The translations under genes were made by a program, and so were the position numbers. The notes below the pieces were generated by a model. The model did not search any database. It had not been told where the DNA came from and saw nothing but the letters and a program-made list of their open reading frames with translations. Shown in pieces: positions 50,792-59,367 of a stretch of 64,000 nucleotides of DNA. Positions within the stretch are counted from its first letter, which is position 1, and each line of letters starts with the position of its first letter. The stretch comes from GCA-020345945 sp964596985 (GTDB lineage: Archaea > Thermoproteota > Bathyarchaeia > RBG-16-48-13 > GCA-020345945), in the NCBI GenBank assembly GCA_964596985.1, contig CAZQWG010000001.1, positions 62,001 to 126,000 on the forward strand, written 5' to 3'.

Positions 50792-51805
50792 GTGAAAGCT
50801 GCAATGTTGTACGGTCCGAGAGACATTAGGATTGAAGATATCGATATGCCTGACCCATCCGTTGGGGAAGTTTCAGTAAAGATCAAGGCGGTTGGAATTT
50901 GCCCGTCAGATGTACGTGGCTACACTGGAGCTAGGAAACCTAGGGACGGCTACCCGACAACAATGGGACATGAATGGGTAGGTGAGATCGTCGAGGTCCC
51001 CAAAGACTGTGAGGATTTCAAGGTAGGAGATCGAGTTGCAGCCATGTGGGCAAGCTTCTGTGGAGACTGCTACTACTGTCGCAAAGGCGAACTGAACCAC
51101 TGCATAAAAAGATGGGGACACACTAAAGGCGGATTCATGGAGTACGGAAGAGCCCCAGCCTCCAGCCTCAGGAAGCTCGCAGATTCAACCCCCTTCGAGG
51201 AAGCGGCACTAGCGGAGCCACTTGCATGTTGCTTGAATGGTCACCGCAAACTCAATATTAAAGTCGGAGACTCTGTGGCGATCGTAGGCGAAGGCCCAAT
51301 TGGCCTGACACACCTCCAACTTGCCAGGCTCTCAGGAGCCACAAAGATAATCGTTAGCGGCTTGATCCCGGAAAGACTTGAAACAGCAAAGAAGCTTGGA
51401 GCCGACTACACAATAAACGCATCGAAGCAGGATGCAGTCGAAGAAGTCAAGAAACTGACAGACGGCAGAGGAGCAGACGCGGTTCAGATAGCAGTAGGCG
51501 GTGTAAAGGCTATAGAGGCCGGTATCCAAATGGCAAACATCGGCGGAACAGTCAATATTTTTGCAGGAACCCATCCACCGACCAAGATATCCGTGGACCC
51601 AAACATGATTCATTATAGAGAGCTGAAGGTTACGGGAAGCTGGGACTATACAGCACATATCTTTACCAATAGTGTAGAACTAATCAATACTAAGAGAATA
51701 GACATCAAGAGCCTCATATCTCATGTCTTCCCGTTAGATGAAACTGGAAAAGGCTTCGAAATCGTCGAGAAACGGCAAGGATTGAAAGTGGTAGTAAGGG
51801 TCTGA
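50792..51805 (+). CDS. Zinc-dependent MDR dehydrogenase
   Basis: Medium-chain dehydrogenase of 337 residues with complete zinc sites: GICPSDVRGY and MGHEWVGEI for the catalytic zinc, CGDCYYCRKGELNHC for the structural zinc. The nucleotide-binding segment is VGEGPIGLTHLQLA. Related to threonine/sorbitol-type enzymes; the substrate is unknown. GTG start, with a TATA-like AGATTTAATATG about 45 bases upstream (50738-50749). It is the third enzyme of this superfamily in 20 kb. Confidence 0.9.
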   Translation: MKAAMLYGPRDIRIEDIDMPDPSVGEVSVKIKAVGICPSDVRGYTGARKPRDGYPTTMGHEWVGEIVEVPKDCEDFKVGDRVAAMWASFCGDCYYCRKGELNHCIKRWGHTKGGFMEYGRAPASSLRKLADSTPFEEAALAEPLACCLNGHRKLNIKVGDSVAIVGEGPIGLTHLQLARLSGATKIIVSGLIPERLETAKKLGADYTINASKQDAVEEVKKLTDGRGADAVQIAVGGVKAIEAGIQMANIGGTVNIFAGTHPPTKISVDPNMIHYRELKVTGSWDYTAHIFTNSVELINTKRIDIKSLISHVFPLDETGKGFEIVEKRQGLKVVVRV

Positions 51806-52039
51806 CCCCACTAGGTTCGCCGCATCCTTTTTCCCACTTTATTTGAAGACAAGTCGATAAGGGACATAGACATCAGCCTCCGACCTATCGATTGTAGGTT
51901 AACCATTCTAGAGACGCCCGCTGGTTGAGAGCTTGAGGAGGGCAGAATCCTCACTTCGATGATACAACTAGAGCGTATGCTAGCAAGCAACAAGATGAAA
52001 GATTCCGAGGGAACAACGATCGAAAAGTGAGGATGGGAA

Positions 52040-52639
52040 TTGAAGGCAGAACTAGTATCGATCACCCCGAACCCGGAGAAGCTTATAGAGCTATGCGCCA
52101 GGGTTTCCTACAAGAGCTATGATAGGATAACGCCGGATTCCCATATCAAGTTCATTCGCAACAGGATTCGGATGGGAGATGAGAGTGTACTTGAACATGC
52201 ATCTGCTACCTTCAGGGTCAGTGGAGTCTCAAGGGCGTTGACCCATCAGCTGGTACGCCATCGAATTGCGAGCTATACGCAGGAAAGCCAGAGGACTGTA
52301 GATCAGGGTGAGTTTGACTACGTAATCCCCCATACGATCTCCGAGTCTAAGGAGTCGAAAGAACCCTTTGAGGAGGCAATGAACTTGCTTAGATCGACTT
52401 ATTACAAGCTCAGAGAGATGAAGATTCCCAAAGAGGACGCACGCTACATTCTTCCTAGCGCCGTCACTACTGAAATCTTCATGACAGCCAACCTACGGGA
52501 GTGGAGACATATACTAAGACTGCGACTGAGCAAGACAGCTCAATGGGAGATCCGAGAGCTTTCCCAGAGGATTCTTACAATCCTGAAAAGAGAGGCTCCA
52601 ACAGTCTTCGAAGACATTAGCCCGTTAGAATGCCAATAG
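52040..52639 (+). CDS. thyX: Flavin-dependent thymidylate synthase
   Basis: Makes dTMP from dUMP using FAD and methylenetetrahydrofolate or, in some archaea, a methylene-pterin. The 199 residues have the ThyX motif RHRIASYTQESQR near residue 72 and the supporting ESVLEHASATFRVSGVSR and ILPSAVTTEIFMTANLREW. TTG start at 52040, with the purine-rich GAGGATGGG just before. It converges with the uS11 gene, 11 bases apart. Confidence 0.94.
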   Translation: MKAELVSITPNPEKLIELCARVSYKSYDRITPDSHIKFIRNRIRMGDESVLEHASATFRVSGVSRALTHQLVRHRIASYTQESQRTVDQGEFDYVIPHTISESKESKEPFEEAMNLLRSTYYKLREMKIPKEDARYILPSAVTTEIFMTANLREWRHILRLRLSKTAQWEIRELSQRILTILKREAPTVFEDISPLECQ

Positions 52640-52650
52640 AGAAAACAGAC

Positions 52651-53052
52651 CTAAACCCGCCTACCTCGTCGGCCGCCTGGACGACGGGTGCCATCATGAG
52701 GGATAGGGGTTCGATCTTCAATTCTCCCGATACGAAAGCCTGAGCGAGCAATCGCTCTAATGGCGGCTTGAGCACCAGGTCCTGGGGTCTTTGGGCCATG
52801 ACCGCCGGGTGCTCGAACATATATGTGAAGCGCAGTTAAACCTTTGTCCTTAGCCATCCTCGCCGCTGCAAAGGCTGTCTGCATAGCCGCATGAGGAGTA
52901 GATTCAAGCCGGCCGACCTTCACGTGCTGCCCTCCACTGCTCCTGGCGACAGTCTCTGCCCCAGACACGTCGGTAATAGTAACGATTGTGTTGTTGTAGC
53001 TGCTATAGATGTGGGCAACCCCCCACCTCTCTGCAGGTTGTTTTGCACTCAT
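52651..53052 (-). CDS. rps11: 30S ribosomal protein uS11, isolated from its operon
   Basis: Platform protein of the small subunit. The 133 residues contain WGVAHIYSSYNNTIVTITDV, VARSSGGQHVKVGR, AARMAKDKGLTALHIYVRA and the basic end RDRRPIPHDGTRRPGGRRG-like (here IEDRTPIPHDGTRRPGGRR). In most archaea it lies between uS4 and rpoD. Here the next gene on its own strand upstream is alaX (past the opposite-strand MFS gene), and uS4 is 9.5 kb away and rpoD 48 kb away, both on the same strand and in the right order. It has its own TATA box. Confidence 0.97.
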   Translation of the reverse strand: MSAKQPAERWGVAHIYSSYNNTIVTITDVSGAETVARSSGGQHVKVGRLESTPHAAMQTAFAAARMAKDKGLTALHIYVRAPGGHGPKTPGPGAQAAIRAIARSGFRIGRIEDRTPIPHDGTRRPGGRRGRRV

Positions 53053-53096
53053 GGTTCACGTGTTACCTCGACGGTTCTCGGTTTTGATGGAATTTG

Positions 53097-53108
53097 GAAT
53101 TATTAAGC
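53097..53108 (-). promoter_or_regulatory. Probable TATA box for the isolated uS11 gene
   Basis: The minus strand reads AGGCTTAATAATTCC around here, about 50 bases before the ATG, leaving a leader of about 25 bases. Confidence 0.5.
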
Positions 53109-53194
53109 CTTCCGCGAAATCGGCAACCCCACGACTTCACCTAAAAGCATTTGACAGGGTAATATCGAAATACTAGAACTCAATCTGAGAACTG

Positions 53195-54403
53195 TTGCAC
53201 AGGGGTTTTAGGCGTTTGGTAAGAAAGGAGATCGTCTTTCTATGTTCCTCAACTATCGCGGTTATGTTAGGCTTCGGGGTAGTGGGTCCGATCCTACCGC
53301 AGTACATATTGACTTTCGGGGCAACCTACACCATGGCTGGATTGACTGTTTCAGCCTTTCCCCTAGCAAGGATGTTCTTGAATTTCCCTTCTGGGATTCT
53401 GACGGACCGTGTCGGTAGGAGAAAGATCCTGCTTACCGGGATCTTCATAGTGACTTTAGGAGCAATGCTTTGCGGGTTGGCAAGAAGCATCTATGAGCTA
53501 ATCGCGTTTCGCTTCCTCTACGGAATGGGAACAGCGATGTTTATAGTAGCCGCAAACGTAATCGTGGCTGACATAGCCCCACCAGACGAGCGGGGCAAGT
53601 ATCTCAGCTACTATCAGGGGTCTTTCAGATTCGGATCCATATTGGGTCCAGCGATAGGGGGATTCATCGCTGATGCTGCAGGGTTGAGATCCCCGTTCTT
53701 TCTCCTATCCGCCCTGGGTCTGGTCAGTTTTGCTTTAAGTTTCTTTCTGATCAGAGAGGATACTGAACCACTAGAAGGCGAAAGCAGGACTCGTCTGAAT
53801 CCTATTTTTCTACTGAAGCTGATGCTTGACCGAAGATTGATGACTATAGAGCTGATGCAGCTACTCAGTTTCTTGACGATGTCAAGCATTCGTACGACGA
53901 TGGTTCCACTCTACGGAGTGAATTTTCTAGGACTATCGCTCTCGGACATAGGGATAATGCTGAGCGCCGGGGCCTTGGTCTCGCTTCCCATCCTCCTCCT
54001 GATGAGTAACGTTGTGGACCGAATCAAGCGCAACAGAATAATCTCCTTCGGATTCCTTGTGCTTGCCATTGCAGTCTACTCTTATACCCTAGCAGATAGC
54101 TTCGAAGATATGCTTCTATCGACTCTCCTGCTTAGCATAGCACAGGTTCTGATAAACCCATCCAAAGTAGCGATTATCGGGGATATAACAACGAAGGAGA
54201 CTCGAGGACTTGCCCTGGGAGCCTTCAGAACTGCAGGGGACATAGGTTTCTTCGTTGGGCCTTCTCTTGCAGGGTATATGACTGACAACATAGGAGTACT
54301 CTGGCCCTTCAGAGTTGTCGCGGTTCTTTGCATTATAGGCTCAACAGTCGCACTCTACTCACTCCGAGAATCTAAGCTGAAGAGAATCGTGAGCATTGAA
54401 TAG
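53195..54403 (+). CDS. MFS transporter
   Basis: Major facilitator of 402 residues with the full loop 2-3 motif SGILTDRVGRRKILLTG and a proline-rich helix 1 (VVGPILPQYILTFG), as in TetA/drug-exporter types. The second half repeats weakly as NVVDRIKRNRIISFG. TTG start at 53195, or a second TTG seven codons later. Divergent from uS11 across 142 bases. It does not resemble the paralogous pair at 41146/48630. Confidence 0.88.
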   Translation: MHRGFRRLVRKEIVFLCSSTIAVMLGFGVVGPILPQYILTFGATYTMAGLTVSAFPLARMFLNFPSGILTDRVGRRKILLTGIFIVTLGAMLCGLARSIYELIAFRFLYGMGTAMFIVAANVIVADIAPPDERGKYLSYYQGSFRFGSILGPAIGGFIADAAGLRSPFFLLSALGLVSFALSFFLIREDTEPLEGESRTRLNPIFLLKLMLDRRLMTIELMQLLSFLTMSSIRTTMVPLYGVNFLGLSLSDIGIMLSAGALVSLPILLLMSNVVDRIKRNRIISFGFLVLAIAVYSYTLADSFEDMLLSTLLLSIAQVLINPSKVAIIGDITTKETRGLALGAFRTAGDIGFFVGPSLAGYMTDNIGVLWPFRVVAVLCIIGSTVALYSLRESKLKRIVSIE

Positions 54404-54561
54404 TCCTATTGGTTACTTGATGAGACACGCTTGTGAGTGCCATGATATAGTTGTGGTGAGAAGGGGGGCTACAGGATTCTGGTAGATCCGGATCAAGATT
54501 CACCTAAGCGATTCGTATAGCCTTTTCATGGAGTCAAGTCGACTCCGAAACTTGTATGGAG

Positions 54562-55281
54562 CTAGGTTACGAGTCGGAAGTAGACCCGTCTATTGTTCCG
54601 ACCCTTGTTCTCGGCTTTGAGGAATTCTATCCCCTCCACTTCTCGAAGATTCGAGACGTGCGTTCCCCCGTCGGCTTGTCTGTCCACCCCGACGATCTCA
54701 ACTATCCTCAGGGTTGGGATCTCCGGTGGAAAAGCCGAGTGCATCTTGATTACGCCAGGAATCTTCAAAGCGTCTTCGCGGGGAAGTTGGTACCATTTCA
54801 CTGGGATATCCTGCTTGAATAACTTGTTAGCTTCGTCGAGGTACCTCTGAACTATTTCACGGTTAAAGTTCTCGAGGTTGAAATCAAAACGTGTCTTGTC
54901 TAGATCCAGTTGGTTTCCTGTCACCAAGGCCCCTGTTCCGTTGCACAGCAGCGAGGCAAATGTATGAGCCGCGGTATGACTTCTCATGAGCCGATATCTA
55001 CGGTCCCAGTCTAGTAGGCATTGCACTTGGTCTCCAGTCTTCAAGCCGGGACGATCGACTTCATGAGAAATTTGACCGGAGAATTTTCCTACGTAGACGA
55101 CGTTGAAGACTTCGTCGCCTTTAACGATCTTCCCGGTATCCCAAGGCTGACCGCCCCCCTTAGGGTAGAAGATAGTTCGATCCAGAACTACATACTTGCC
55201 TTCCTTTACAGAGACGACTTGAGCCGCGCATTCCTTAAGATAGCTGTCTGCTAGGTATAGTGCTTCGGTCATGTCTTTCAT
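54562..55281 (-). CDS. alaX: Alanyl-tRNA editing protein AlaX (AlaX-M type)
   Basis: Free-standing editing domain that removes Ser or Gly from mischarged tRNA-Ala. The 239 residues carry DRTIFYPKGGGQPWDTG, the zinc HXXXH as MRSHTAAHTF, and a second site DRQADGGTHVSN. In AlaRS the second site is CXXXH; here the Cys position holds Asp (DGGTH). The length fits the medium form, AlaX-M. It is downstream of ftsZ on the same strand with a 152-base gap. Confidence 0.9.
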   Translation of the reverse strand: MKDMTEALYLADSYLKECAAQVVSVKEGKYVVLDRTIFYPKGGGQPWDTGKIVKGDEVFNVVYVGKFSGQISHEVDRPGLKTGDQVQCLLDWDRRYRLMRSHTAAHTFASLLCNGTGALVTGNQLDLDKTRFDFNLENFNREIVQRYLDEANKLFKQDIPVKWYQLPREDALKIPGVIKMHSAFPPEIPTLRIVEIVGVDRQADGGTHVSNLREVEGIEFLKAENKGRNNRRVYFRLVT

Positions 55282-55433
55282 CTAGCCCGAGATAATCCTC
55301 AGCACTGATTTAGCTCAATAAGGTTTTTGACTTCCTCTAGTCTGTGATCTTCATTCTCATGATAGACCACTTCGAGAAGGGAGTTGTCATCATTCTTTAA
55401 AAAAATAGAGGAAAAGGGGGGTAGAGAGTACTG

Positions 55434-56405
55434 TTATCGCCTGATCGGTGTTCCGCACAGTTGACGCGTCATCCCGCTGTTTATCCCAGCGAAGACAACC
55501 ATCGCCCGTGGATGGGAGATGTCTAGGAGTTTGAGGCCGAACCGGATGTTCTTTATCTTGTACTTTTGAGCGATATTGCCACTGATCTTGTGGATCTTCT
55601 CCACCTCTTCGTGTTTTGGGACCTCTAGGTTGAGAAGTACAGCCTTTGCCATTCTGAAGTCATAGTCAAGCAGTCGATTGTCCATAGCGGTCTCTACAGC
55701 CTCCTCGGCAGTACTTCCTTTGCCGAATCCTATATGCCCGAAACCAGAGTCTTGGGTTACTGTTCTGAAGTCTGCGAAGTCAACGTTGAAAATCCCTGCT
55801 ATAGTGACAAGGCGGATTATGCCTTCGATGAAGTCGCTGATGATTCGGTCCTGCACCTTGAAGGCCGAGGTCAGACTTAGTCTTTGGCAGAGTTGGATGA
55901 GAATATCGTTGCTGTTCACGACGGTCATATCGGATAGATCGTAGATCTCTCTTAGACCTATCATTGCGTTTGCCATTCGAGTGATGCCTTCGTCCTTGAA
56001 AGGAAGGGTCACTAAGGAAACGATGAGCATATCTGGATACGTCTTTCGAAGAGCGTTGGCGACAACCGGCAAGGAACCGGTTCCAGTTCCCCCGCCCAGA
56101 CCACACGTCAGTAACGTCAGGTCAGGATGTTCGATCAGCTTCAGTATCTCGTCTAGACTTTCTTCGGCGGCAAGCTTTCCGAACAAGGGTTGAGAACCAG
56201 CCCCCTGCCCGTGCGTGACGTTTTGACCGATCACGAGCTTGCGTTGAGCCTTCGCTTTTTCGACGGCCAAAGCATCGGTATTCGCGATTATTGTTCTCAC
56301 GCTTTCTCCATATTGTCGAACGTCGGTTCGGTCCATGAAGCGGGTAACTGTGTTTCCGCCGCTACCTCCTAAACCGACCACACTTATGTCAACAGGTAAG
56401 GTCAT
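55434..56405 (-). CDS. ftsZ: FtsZ-family cell-division GTPase without C-terminal tail
   Basis: Tubulin-like GTPase that forms the division ring. The 323 residues have GLGGSGGNTVTRF at the start, the tubulin signature GGGTGTGSLPVV near residue 105, and the T7 synergy loop FNVDFADFRTV, so assembled filaments should hydrolyse GTP. The chain ends only about 15 residues after the last core strand (RAMVVFAGI), without the linker and conserved tail that usually bind membrane anchors such as SepF. It begins 7 bases after the stop of the surface-protein gene at 56413, so they form an operon. The short tail and this partner are unusual. Confidence 0.92.
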   Translation of the reverse strand: MTLPVDISVVGLGGSGGNTVTRFMDRTDVRQYGESVRTIIANTDALAVEKAKAQRKLVIGQNVTHGQGAGSQPLFGKLAAEESLDEILKLIEHPDLTLLTCGLGGGTGTGSLPVVANALRKTYPDMLIVSLVTLPFKDEGITRMANAMIGLREIYDLSDMTVVNSNDILIQLCQRLSLTSAFKVQDRIISDFIEGIIRLVTIAGIFNVDFADFRTVTQDSGFGHIGFGKGSTAEEAVETAMDNRLLDYDFRMAKAVLLNLEVPKHEEVEKIHKISGNIAQKYKIKNIRFGLKLLDISHPRAMVVFAGINSGMTRQLCGTPIRR

Positions 56406-56412
56406 ACTTATT

Positions 56413-57540
56413 TCACTCCTCGTCTAGCAAGTATTCGTCCAAGAAATGGTCTTTCGTGGCTTCCTTGAAATTCATCTTTGGAATCCTAATCGCGGGGTTG
56501 CCTCCACGCCACCCGTATCTCCTCTCGAGACGCGGATGTTCTGACTGGTTCCCCCATAGTTCGAGGGTCTCCTCGAAGTCTTGAAACTCTTTGCGGGCAA
56601 GCGCTCGTTTGTGAAGTTTCTTCTCGGTCTGTTTTGATCTCCTTCGTCTGTATAGAAGAACCGATCCACCTATCCCAGCGATTGCCACTCCAGCGACCGC
56701 TATCTGAGGTAGCGAAGCGGAGATCATCCCGAATATCGAATCGTCGCTGGGAGGGACGTAGTTACGGTCGTAAACGACTAGGTTTCCCTTGATCGTCGGT
56801 TCTCCAGGCAAGATGAACAGCATTTCGATATCGTATATGTACGTTTGAAAAGCTACTGGAAAGGCTTGCTTGTGGCGGTAGTAGCATTCGGTGTTTTCGT
56901 CGTTTTCCGTTATCTCCCACTGATCGAGTGATGCAGAGAAGGGTTTCCAGTCCATTGCAAATGCTTGCATAGGAGTGAACTTATAGGTCTCTATAACGGT
57001 TCTTCCTTCGTACTCTTCGAGCCTGATGTCCCCCTCGACTTTCATCGATTTCCAAGCCATATTGAATTCGCGTTCGGTCTTCGTTATTCTGACGATGCCG
57101 TCCAGATCGAATTCCATGGTCACATCCGTCCTTCGGCTCTCGACCGTATCCACTTCAAGCTCTAGGTTCTTGCATTCGATATCGTAGTCGCTTCCAACTT
57201 TATCCTCGACTGCTTGCTTGATCAGATCCTCTAGCTGAGACTCAAGCGCCCCGTCCATTCTCTCGTTGACGTTGTATGTCACCCACATGTCATCCATCTC
57301 ACTAGCCAGAGCTGAGTCATCGTACTCAATAGTTATCTTCCAAACCACATGAATTGTATCGTCGTCCAGACTCACAGTTCCACCCTGATTAACGGCGGAG
57401 GACTCACCAGAGACCATTGCGACAGGTACTAGCATTAATCCCAGAAGTACTACGGCGAGGGCGGATGCTACCAGCCCTGATGAGAAGGCGTTGGCTCCAA
57501 AAGATCTTCCTTGAGTTTTCCGCATATTCCATTTCTCCAT
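56413..57540 (-). CDS. Single-pass surface protein with cytosolic tail, in operon with ftsZ
   Basis: A 375-residue protein that I do not recognise as any named family. Residues 15-45 are a signal peptide (SGLVASALAVVLLGLMLVPV). The ectodomain of about 220 residues is acidic and beta-rich (MAWKSMKVEGDIRLEEYEGR, QWEITENDENTECYYRHK) and is paralogous to the protein at 28423-29355. A membrane segment (LPQIAVAGVAIAGIGGSVLLY) is followed by RRRRS and about 80 cytosolic residues, charged and ending in DEYLLDEE. The paralogue lacks this tail and ends in a PGFPWEG signal instead. The ftsZ gene follows 7 bases later; a link to division is inferred from that alone. Confidence 0.8.
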   Translation of the reverse strand: MEKWNMRKTQGRSFGANAFSSGLVASALAVVLLGLMLVPVAMVSGESSAVNQGGTVSLDDDTIHVVWKITIEYDDSALASEMDDMWVTYNVNERMDGALESQLEDLIKQAVEDKVGSDYDIECKNLELEVDTVESRRTDVTMEFDLDGIVRITKTEREFNMAWKSMKVEGDIRLEEYEGRTVIETYKFTPMQAFAMDWKPFSASLDQWEITENDENTECYYRHKQAFPVAFQTYIYDIEMLFILPGEPTIKGNLVVYDRNYVPPSDDSIFGMISASLPQIAVAGVAIAGIGGSVLLYRRRRSKQTEKKLHKRALARKEFQDFEETLELWGNQSEHPRLERRYGWRGGNPAIRIPKMNFKEATKDHFLDEYLLDEE

Positions 57541-57620
57541 GTCTGTTTTTTTCAGACAAAATACAAATATAGATAAAAGAATTTAAGACTTTCTATCCGA
57601 AAAATGCGAATATTTAAAAT
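57541..57620. promoter_or_regulatory. Divergent promoter with palindrome between the ftsZ operon and a wHTH regulator
   Basis: AT-rich region with a minus-strand TATA-like CTATATTTG (57563-57571) for the surface protein-ftsZ operon and a plus-strand AATATTTAAAAT (57609-57620) for the regulator. An inverted repeat GTCTG-T7-CAGAC (57541-57557) touches the operon start and could be an operator. The plus-strand TATA lies against the first ATG, so the regulator's start is probably downstream. Confidence 0.6.
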
Positions 57621-58304
57621 ATGTGGACCGTGAGAATAATTCGAGGGTTGAAACTGAAACAGCCGATGACCCCAGCGAGTGTGAAAAGGATGTCAAACCG
57701 ATACGAGAAGGAGGAAATGAGACAACTCCTAAAAGAGTGGAGCGAAGCAGCCAAAGACGTTACAAGAGCGGTCGGATCGTGGAGAAGAGTTGCAATCCTA
57801 GACATATTCAACACTCTAGGTCCTCAAACAGTCGGAGATGTCCTCTCAGTATTAGAGGAGGGCGACTGGAAGGTTCCCAGATCCGAGGTCCACCGTCACC
57901 TCAAGATTCTCCTCGAAGCAGGATTGATAGATCAAGCCGAACGAAGGAAAGAGTACAAGATTACCCCATATGGCTCGCTAATCTTGGATACATGCAAACG
58001 CGCAGCCTTGAAGATGGTCTCTGAGGAAGAGAGGCTCCCCGAGGATCTGACAGTATTCGCCGGGGGGGAAAAGCAGAGCATTCTAGACTTAAAGGCCCTC
58101 ACAGACCCCACAGCTGTAGAGAAGAGCATAGCAACAAGGATACTGGAAGAGTACAGGTGTGATACTTCGGAATCTGTGATCGGACTCGTGAAAGTCATTT
58201 TAACTGTGGCACGAGAGAAGGGAAAGGTCAACGACCGCGACATTATCGAGTTCTTGGAAGAGATGGAAGGGGCCGTTCAACTAGGCTCGATTGTCAGAGA
58301 ATAA
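57621..58304 (+). CDS. Winged-helix transcription regulator
   Basis: DNA-binding protein; 227 residues as an open frame, but the TATA box abuts the first ATG, so the real start is likely ATG 57666 or 57690 (MSNRYEKEEM). The winged helix is WRRVAILDIFNTLGPQTVGDV, then VPRSEVHRHLKILLEAGLI and KEYKITPYGSL. The last 70 residues contain DPTAVEKSIATRILEEYR, a helical pattern resembling an ATP-cone-like or oligomerisation segment. It is divergent from the surface protein-ftsZ operon, with a palindrome between, so it probably regulates that operon. Confidence 0.8.
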   Translation: MWTVRIIRGLKLKQPMTPASVKRMSNRYEKEEMRQLLKEWSEAAKDVTRAVGSWRRVAILDIFNTLGPQTVGDVLSVLEEGDWKVPRSEVHRHLKILLEAGLIDQAERRKEYKITPYGSLILDTCKRAALKMVSEEERLPEDLTVFAGGEKQSILDLKALTDPTAVEKSIATRILEEYRCDTSESVIGLVKVILTVAREKGKVNDRDIIEFLEEMEGAVQLGSIVRE

Positions 58305-58325
58305 GAAGAACAGGATAGTATCGGA

Positions 58326-59321
58326 CTAAGTCTCGACGATAGAGTATATACGCCTCCCCGTCACCCCACTCATCATCAATTCCTTAATCTTGTCCTCATA
58401 TTGAAAGCGTAGTATGTAGACCGGGACATAGACAACCTGCAACTTCGTAACTTCAAAAAAGTTTTCCAAGACCTTCCTGAAACTTAGGGGAGGACGAACT
58501 ACACTATCATGCAACCGTCTAATTACTCCTGCTTTGGGCTCAGAGAAAGGCTGTACGTCAACCTCCACTCCCGTGACTTGTAGATCCTTCTCATCCTTTG
58601 TCTTAAACATTGGAAACTTCTTTGACAGCAATTCATGGAATCCAAGACTATGAAATCCTCTAGAGTCCAGATACAGCGTATCATCAAAGTAGCGGTAAGC
58701 AAACTCTTGAACAACTTCGCCGAAGGAGACGTACTTTGGGGCTGGAGCGAAGATCTGCCCAACCCCCTTCCCTAGCCCTTTCAAAGCGCGGGGAAGAAGG
58801 TGCGGAGGCGCTCGCCGCTCCTCCAGATTCACGTCCACCATCTGCCCGCCGACGTGAACCGCTATGACATCCTCGGGAACGGACACGGAGTAATCGGCTT
58901 TTCGGAAGAAGAAACACCAATAGACTCCCTCAACAAGCCAAAAAGGATACCAATGAAGCCTCTTGCTTATCAGCCGGACCTCATCGGGATCCGGTCTTAG
59001 AAAGATACCGAGTACGCTGAAGAGCTTAGTTTTTGAGGACTCCCCAGCTTCGATAGCCGCGGAGGCAGGAATAGCCCTTAAGGCGTAGGTTTCCACCGGT
59101 ACAGACTCTGGGTCCCAACCCGTCCCTGTTCGGGCAGCCTCCAAGTTCACCTTGGCGAGATTATAGGACTCCTGGAACTTCTCGGCGTTCCTCGTCAGCT
59201 GGAGGTACATCTGGAGCCTATCCCTCAGTTGCTCCTTCTGCGGCACTATCAACGCCTTCTCGAATTGTTGGTCATAATGATTCCTAGACTGTCTTAAACC
59301 CTTTTCTTCCTGCGACCTCAT
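58326..59321 (-). CDS. Conserved-looking protein of unknown function
   Basis: A 331-residue protein that I do not recognise. Residues 1-70 are helical and charged, probably coiled coil. The rest mixes beta strands and aromatic residues (WYPFWLVEGVYWCFFFRK, then RYFDDTLYLDSRGFHSLGF, and YVPVYILRFQYED near the C-terminus). There is no membrane helix long enough, no Cys cluster, no nucleotide motif. The repeated pattern of aromatic beta-strands (WYPFW and VPVYIL) could suggest a duplicated beta domain. It converges with the wHTH regulator and is divergent from polX. Confidence 0.6.
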   Translation of the reverse strand: MRSQEEKGLRQSRNHYDQQFEKALIVPQKEQLRDRLQMYLQLTRNAEKFQESYNLAKVNLEAARTGTGWDPESVPVETYALRAIPASAAIEAGESSKTKLFSVLGIFLRPDPDEVRLISKRLHWYPFWLVEGVYWCFFFRKADYSVSVPEDVIAVHVGGQMVDVNLEERRAPPHLLPRALKGLGKGVGQIFAPAPKYVSFGEVVQEFAYRYFDDTLYLDSRGFHSLGFHELLSKKFPMFKTKDEKDLQVTGVEVDVQPFSEPKAGVIRRLHDSVVRPPLSFRKVLENFFEVTKLQVVYVPVYILRFQYEDKIKELMMSGVTGRRIYSIVET

Positions 59322-59367
59322 CCCTTGTGACCGGGAAGATTAATCAACAGTACCCGCCTCAGATTCA

